Assembly: GCA_919903585.1 (NCBI GenBank)
Contig: CAKKST010000142.1
Span: 394-10,620, forward strand
Direction: 5' to 3'
DNA: 10,227 bases
From: Nitrospiria bacterium
GTDB taxonomy: Bacteria; Nitrospirota; CAKKRA01; 9FT-COMBO-42-15
Made by a program: the position numbers and the translations under genes. Of the stretch, positions 7,516-10,227 are shown in pieces. The notes under the pieces are model-generated. The model was not told the origin of the DNA. It ran no database searches and was given only the letters and a program-made list of their open reading frames with translations. Every line of letters begins with the position of its first letter. Position 1 is the stretch's first letter.

Positions 7516-7580
7516 AACAGGTCTAAAGACCTGTTTCTACAAAACCTCGCAATTCGTAGAAACAGACCTTTAGGTCTGTT
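7516..7580. repeat. 65-bp twin-hairpin palindromic element
   Basis: Two perfect 9-bp-stem hairpins (7516-7535 and 7561-7580, each with a 2-nt loop) flank a 25-nt middle. The arms 7516-7540 and 7556-7580 are themselves inverted copies of each other, matching at 21 of 25 positions. The four differences form two compensated pairs, so each small hairpin remains perfect. The unit could fold as one long stem or as two hairpins. It lies 18 bp upstream of the sensor gene start. It resembles the short palindromic repeats dispersed in many uncultured-bacterium genomes; the family is not identified. Confidence 0.8.
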
Positions 7581-7868
7581 ATTATTTTCATTGTCATTTG
7601 CGCCAATCAATTGGCATGAAGGTTTCATATGAAAATTATCCCCTCTCGGTGGCATACCTCTCCACCACAGAGCCCCCATCTCCGCTAAGGCAAATATGCC
7701 TAAACTATTTATAATAAGCAAGTTTCATGCCAGAGGAAGAGAAATAAATTATGTGTATTTATCGTATGTTATAAGACTGTCTCTGATCAAAATACTTAAA
7801 ATTGACATAAAATGCGCAGCAATGTTCATTTATGTGCACCCTCTGTTGTTACATTTTGTTCTCAATTA
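7581..7868. other. Gene-free region with small inverted repeats
   Basis: No convincing coding sequence was found. A 9-bp inverted pair (TGGCATGAA at 7612-7620, TTCATGCCA at 7724-7732) brackets about 120 bp. Inside are a perfect 12-bp palindrome (7623-7634), an imperfect GGTGG/CCACC hairpin around 7646-7672 and a 5-bp-stem hairpin at 7688-7701. GCCAAT/ATTGGC at 7602-7615 adds another small stem partly overlapping the left arm. It may be a decayed MITE-like element. No tRNA-like or known riboswitch pattern was recognised. A TTGACA at 7802-7807 lacks a good -10 box at normal spacing. Confidence 0.4.
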
Positions 7869-7877
7869 TGTTAAAAT
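7869..7877 (+). promoter_or_regulatory. Extended -10 promoter element for rimO, predicting a leaderless mRNA
   Basis: TGTTAAAAT fits the extended -10 pattern TGnTATAAT with one mismatch in the hexamer. Transcription would be expected to start about 7 nt later, at 7884-7885, which is the A of the rimO ATG. No Shine-Dalgarno lies before that ATG. No strong -35 is visible (TTGTTA at 7846 is 20 nt away). Confidence 0.4.
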
Positions 7878-7884
7878 TATTTTT

Positions 7885-9318
7885 ATGAAAAAGGTGGGTT
7901 TAATCACACTCGGCTGCCCAAAGAATCAGGTTGACTCAGAGGTCATGCTCGGCCGTCTTAAAGAGGCAGGGTTTACCCTCACCCCTGATGAGTATGAGGC
8001 AGAGATTGCCATCGTCAATACCTGCGGTTTTATTAATGACGCAAAGGAAGAGTCTATTGAAAGAATAATTGAGGCAGGAAGGTTAAAGGAAAAGGGGAGA
8101 TGCGAGATACTGATTGTAACAGGCTGTTTGAGTGAGAGATATAAAGAGGATTTAATAAAAGAGCTGCCAGAGGTTGATGCCTTTATTGGTGTATCAGAGA
8201 TGTCGGGGATTGTGGAGTTATGTATGGAATTAATAAATAACAAAGTAGGGGCAATTCATGAATTGCCCCTACAAAATGATAATACCCCAAAGAACAATGA
8301 CCCCTCCCGTATCTTGATAAACCCCTCCCACTATGCCTATGTAAAGATCGCTGATGGCTGTAACAATGCCTGCTCCTATTGTGCAATCCCGGCTATTAAG
8401 GGCGCCGTAAAGAGCAGTGAGATAGAGACAATAATTAATGAGGCCGAATATCTTGTGTCAAAGGGTGTAAAAGAGATAAACCTCATTGCACAGGATATTA
8501 CTGATTATGGGATTGATATATACCAGAAGAGGAGGCTTGCTGATTTATTAAGATCCCTCGTTAAGATAAAAGACCTTTCATGGATACGTCTCCTATACAC
8601 ATACCCTGACCATTTTGATGATGAGCTTATTGATATTATTGCCAGTGAAGGAAAAATATGCAAATATCTGGATATACCGATCCAGCATATTGATGACAGC
8701 ATATTAAAGGCTATGAGAAGAAAGAGCAGTGAAAAGGGAGTAATAAGTCTTTTAGAAAAATTACGAGATAATATCCCTGATATTGTGCTCAGGACATCAC
8801 TCATTGTCGGCTTTCCCGGCGAGACAGAGGCGCAATTTAGAAGGCTCTATGATTTTGTCAAAGAGATTGAATTTAACAGGCTCGGCGTCTTTACATATTC
8901 AAAAGAGGAAGGGACATCTGCATCATTATATAAAAATCAGATACCACAGAAGATTAAAGAACAGAGAAGGGACAAAATAATGAGATTGCAGTCAGGGATA
9001 TCACTTAAAAAGAACAGGAAATTAATCGGGAAGACCCTTAATGTATTAATTGACGGCCCCCACCCCATCCTCCCCCTACAAGGGGGAGGGAAGGGTGGGG
9101 GTGTTTTTCTGATTGAAGGCCGATATTACGGCCAGGCCCCGGAGGTGGATGGTGTAGTGTATATAAATGATGTAGTGGCAGACTTGCGGGTCTGCCCTCC
9201 TAACACGGGCGAACACATAGGTTCGCCCCTATTAAAGGCTGGTCAATTTGCCAATGTCCGGATTACAGAGGCACATCAATATGACCTTGTGGGAAGGGCG
9301 GTGCAAGAAGGGGCATAA
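7885..9318 (+). CDS. rimO: Ribosomal protein S12 methylthiotransferase RimO with repeat-derived insertions
   Basis: Radical-SAM enzyme that adds a methylthio group to a conserved Asp of ribosomal protein S12, using two 4Fe-4S clusters. The start ATG gives the canonical MKKVGLITLGCPKNQVDSE. The N-terminal cluster cysteines are C11, C47 and C81. The radical-SAM motif C159-x3-C163-x2-C166 lies in DGCNNACSYCAIP, followed by the TIM-barrel region (RLLYTYPDH, YLDIPIQHIDDSILKAMRR, LRTSLIVGFPGET). The C-terminal TRAM domain begins near 380, and APEVDGVVYIND near 418-429 is the RimO signature rather than MiaB. At 477 residues it is about 35-40 longer than usual. The excess maps to four in-frame palindromic repeats: residues 121-130 in the linker, and 391-407, about 431-437 and 440-448 in TRAM. 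Catalytic motifs are intact, so the enzyme is probably active. The open frame upstream to 7696 is not homologous and is not included. Confidence 0.93.
   Translation: MKKVGLITLGCPKNQVDSEVMLGRLKEAGFTLTPDEYEAEIAIVNTCGFINDAKEESIERIIEAGRLKEKGRCEILIVTGCLSERYKEDLIKELPEVDAFIGVSEMSGIVELCMELINNKVGAIHELPLQNDNTPKNNDPSRILINPSHYAYVKIADGCNNACSYCAIPAIKGAVKSSEIETIINEAEYLVSKGVKEINLIAQDITDYGIDIYQKRRLADLLRSLVKIKDLSWIRLLYTYPDHFDDELIDIIASEGKICKYLDIPIQHIDDSILKAMRRKSSEKGVISLLEKLRDNIPDIVLRTSLIVGFPGETEAQFRRLYDFVKEIEFNRLGVFTYSKEEGTSASLYKNQIPQKIKEQRRDKIMRLQSGISLKKNRKLIGKTLNVLIDGPHPILPLQGGGKGGGVFLIEGRYYGQAPEVDGVVYINDVVADLRVCPPNTGEHIGSPLLKAGQFANVRITEAHQYDLVGRAVQEGA
8245..8272. repeat. Perfect 28-bp palindrome inside rimO (linker)
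   Basis: The sequence equals its own reverse complement over 28 bp (left half begins GTAGGGGCAATTCA). It starts exactly on a codon boundary and encodes VGAIHELPL plus the first base of Q130. It falls in the linker between the N-terminal MTTase domain and the radical-SAM domain. The peptide GAIHELPL is a familiar translation of a dispersed repeat in uncultured-bacterium genomes (from memory). Confidence 0.9.
9057..9101. repeat. C/G-rich 21-bp inverted repeat inside rimO (TRAM)
   Basis: The left arm (9057-9077, C-rich) and right arm (9081-9101, G-rich) match at 18 of 21 positions around a 3-nt loop. It encodes PHPILPLQGGGKGGG. The composition is unlike the AT-leaning flanking gene, which suggests an inserted dispersed repeat. 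Confidence 0.85.
9177..9196. repeat. 7-bp-stem hairpin inside rimO (TRAM)
   Basis: GGCAGAC (9177-9183) pairs with GTCTGCC (9190-9196) around a 6-nt loop. It lies just after the VVYIND motif and encodes residues around ADLRVCP, absent from typical TRAM domains. Confidence 0.65.
9207..9228. repeat. 8-bp-stem hairpin inside rimO (TRAM)
   Basis: GGGCGAAC (9207-9214) pairs perfectly with GTTCGCCC (9221-9228) around the loop ACATAG, 10 bp after the previous hairpin. It encodes part of TGEHIGSPL. Stem and loop resemble a common dispersed repeat (recollection, not searched). Confidence 0.75.
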
Positions 9319-9329
9319 TGCCTTATGAG

Positions 9330-9379
9330 ACCCTGAAATAAATTCAGGGTGACAAAAAAGAGTTTTTCAACAGGCTGTT
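9330..9379. repeat. Composite palindromic repeat between rimO and the MNT gene
   Basis: ACCCTGAA (9330-9337) pairs with TTCAGGGT (9343-9350) around a 5-nt loop. A smaller AACAG-G-CTGTT palindrome follows at 9369-9379, joined by an A-run and a T-run. The hairpin begins 11 bp after the rimO stop but is followed by GACAAAAAAG, not a T-tract, so it is not a standard terminator in this orientation. It resembles a widespread extragenic repeat. Confidence 0.65.
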
Positions 9380-9384
9380 TAATC

Positions 9385-9413
9385 TTGACTCCACCCTCTT
9401 AACTCTTTATAAT
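9385..9413 (+). promoter_or_regulatory. Sigma70-type promoter of the MNT-HEPN pair
   Basis: The -35 box TTGACT (9385-9390) and a perfect -10 box TATAAT (9408-9413) are separated by 17 nt, the ideal spacing. Transcription would start near 9420, leaving a leader of about 60 nt before the ATG at 9479. It is the best promoter match noticed in the window. Confidence 0.75.
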
Positions 9414-9433
9414 CAAAACAAATTAATGAGTTA
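9400..9433. promoter_or_regulatory. Inverted repeat around the -10 box; possible operator
   Basis: TAACTC (9400-9405) and GAGTTA (9428-9433) are inverted copies separated by 22 nt. They enclose the -10 box and expected start site. A repressor bound here would block transcription, as in autoregulated toxin-antitoxin operons. The 6-bp arms are short and neither protein of the pair has an obvious DNA-binding domain. Confidence 0.3.
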
Positions 9434-9478
9434 GGAAAATAAAAATTAACCTGAACTTCTTTAATAGGGCACATATTC

Positions 9479-9796
9479 ATGACAGAGGATTATAAAAAGT
9501 TAATTGATGAAATAGTGGATAGGATTGCAAAAAGATTCAGTCCCATAAAAATCATACTTTTTGGTTCATATGCATACGGCGCTCCTACCAAAGACAGCGA
9601 TATTGATCTCCTTGTTATAAAGGAAAGTTCTCTTCCAAGACATCAAAGGTCAAAAGAGGTGCGACAGATGCTTAGAGGTATGAAGGTAGCTATGGACATA
9701 CTCGTTTACACACCCGAAGAAGTGGAGAAATGGAAAGGAATAAATACAGCATTTATAACGGGTGTGCTTAAAAAAGGCAAAGTGCTTTATGGATGA
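9479..9796 (+). CDS. MNT-type minimal nucleotidyltransferase (antitoxin-like)
   Basis: Small member of the polymerase-beta-like nucleotidyltransferase superfamily, 105 residues. The catalytic pattern G-S-x10-D-x-D is complete: G29-S30, then D41 and D43 in SDIDLLV, and the third carboxylate D73 is in AMDILVY. In characterised MNT-HEPN modules the nucleotidyltransferase neutralises its HEPN partner by adding AMP units. The same role is inferred here, not shown. A GGG site about 9 nt before the ATG serves as ribosome binding site. The ATG of the downstream HEPN gene overlaps this gene's stop by 8 bp, so the two are coupled. A strong promoter lies about 65 bp upstream, making this an independent unit placed after rimO. 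Confidence 0.9.
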   Translation: MTEDYKKLIDEIVDRIAKRFSPIKIILFGSYAYGAPTKDSDIDLLVIKESSLPRHQRSKEVRQMLRGMKVAMDILVYTPEEVEKWKGINTAFITGVLKKGKVLYG

Positions 9797-10193
9797 GCAA
9801 GAAAAGAAAATGTCCCTTGTTAAAGAATGGATACATAAGGCCGAACGAGACCTTTTCACTGCACATCTTACCATTGATAACAAACCTGAATATACAGACA
9901 TCATCTGTTATCATTGTCAGCAGGCAGTTGAAAAATATCTTAAGGCATATCTCGTTCATCTTGATACCCCATTTGAAAGGAAACACGATCTTGACTATCT
10001 CATTGATTTGATAGTTGAGAATGATAAAGAAATTGAACAGTTTTACGATATTGTTGAGACGCTCTCGGGATACGCAGTAGAAATAAGATACCCTGATGAC
10101 TGGTCGGAACCTACTATGGAAGAAGCAAAAACTGCCTATAAAATTGCCATAAGGATAAAGGAATATGTCATTAAAAGGATTGGAATAGAATGA
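9789..10193 (+). CDS. HEPN domain protein paired with the MNT gene
   Basis: A 134-residue, mostly helical HEPN-family protein, likely the partner (toxin-like or substrate-binding) of the nucleotidyltransferase before it. Family features are WIHKAERDLFTAHL at 14-27, YHCQQAVEKYLKAYLVHL at 41-58, the KHDL motif at 65-68 and RYPDDW at 100-105. The canonical HEPN RNase motif R-x4-6-H near the third helix is not seen. The only such spacing, R20 to H26, lies in the first helix and is probably coincidental. The protein may therefore not be an RNase of the HepT type, and the Tyr that MntA AMPylates in R-x4-H-x-Y modules is also absent. The ATG at 9789 was chosen because it overlaps the upstream stop, with a purine-rich AAAAAAGG about 10 nt before it. 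An ATG at 9810 and one at 9762 are less likely. Confidence 0.85.
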   Translation: MDEQEKKMSLVKEWIHKAERDLFTAHLTIDNKPEYTDIICYHCQQAVEKYLKAYLVHLDTPFERKHDLDYLIDLIVENDKEIEQFYDIVETLSGYAVEIRYPDDWSEPTMEEAKTAYKIAIRIKEYVIKRIGIE

Positions 10194-10227
10194 GTAGTGC
10201 ACAATCCATAATTATATAACAAACCTC

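Noticed and set aside
7494..7721. 75-residue open frame on the minus strand upstream of the sensor gene
   Set aside because: It is largely translation of the twin-hairpin repeat and other intergenic sequence, with no domain or clear ribosome binding site.
7802..7830. rimO promoter from the perfect TTGACA at 7802
   Set aside because: The hexamer 17 nt downstream (TTCATT) matches only three of six -10 positions; the extended -10 at 7869 is a better candidate.
7696..7884. 63-residue N-terminal extension of rimO
   Set aside because: RimO proteins normally begin a few residues before the TLGCPKN motif; the extension has no recognisable homology and contains repeat-rich intergenic sequence.
8245..9228. 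CRISPR array from the repeated palindromes in rimO
   Set aside because: The palindromes differ in sequence, are irregularly spaced and lie within a conserved reading frame; there are no cas genes.
9330..9360. Rho-independent terminator for rimO
   Set aside because: The 8-bp stem is followed by GACAAAAAAG on the plus strand instead of a T-tract; it fits a dispersed repeat better.
9768..10202. 144-residue minus-strand open frame opposite the HEPN gene
   Set aside because: The plus strand has HEPN motifs and is coupled to the MNT gene; the minus frame has only Phe/Ile-rich shadow composition.

Overview
The window looks like a chromosomal stretch from an uncultured-type Gram-negative bacterium. 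It is AT-leaning (roughly 40% GC by eye), uses many ATA, AGA and AGG codons, and has GAF/PAS/HD-GYP signalling proteins and several families of short palindromic repeats. The flavour is that of Nitrospirota, Desulfobacterota or a related lineage. This is an inference from style; no marker here settles the phylum.

Positions 1-1997 (+ strand) hold a housekeeping run: the 3' part of gmk, then rpoZ and coaBC, tightly spaced. A 262-bp non-coding gap follows. It carries two perfect DnaA boxes in opposite orientation, a third near-consensus box and an AT-rich stretch between them, so it resembles a compact replication origin or a DnaA-controlled region. Next come a YhaM-like OB/HD exoribonuclease (2260-3204) and pgsA (3208-3750), separated by 3 bp.

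Positions 3747-7497 (- strand) hold a two-gene signalling operon. A three-GAF plus PAS sensor keeps the phosphoacceptor histidine region but ends before any ATPase domain. It overlaps by 14 bp a response regulator with REC, GAF and HD-GYP domains, a presumed c-di-GMP phosphodiesterase. The operon converges on pgsA with a 4-bp overlap of the two stop ends.

Positions 7498-7884 are gene-free and hold a 65-bp twin-hairpin element, smaller inverted repeats and a likely extended -10 promoter placed so that rimO would be leaderless. rimO (7885-9318) encodes the methylthiotransferase that modifies ribosomal protein S12. It is unusual in carrying four distinct repeat-like palindromes in frame: one in the interdomain linker and three in the C-terminal TRAM domain. 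Together they explain why it is longer than usual.

Positions 9319-9478 contain another palindromic repeat and a strong sigma70-type promoter with an inverted repeat around its -10 box. That promoter drives an overlapping MNT nucleotidyltransferase / HEPN gene pair (9479-10193), a toxin-antitoxin-like accessory module. Nothing was recognised in the last 34 bases.
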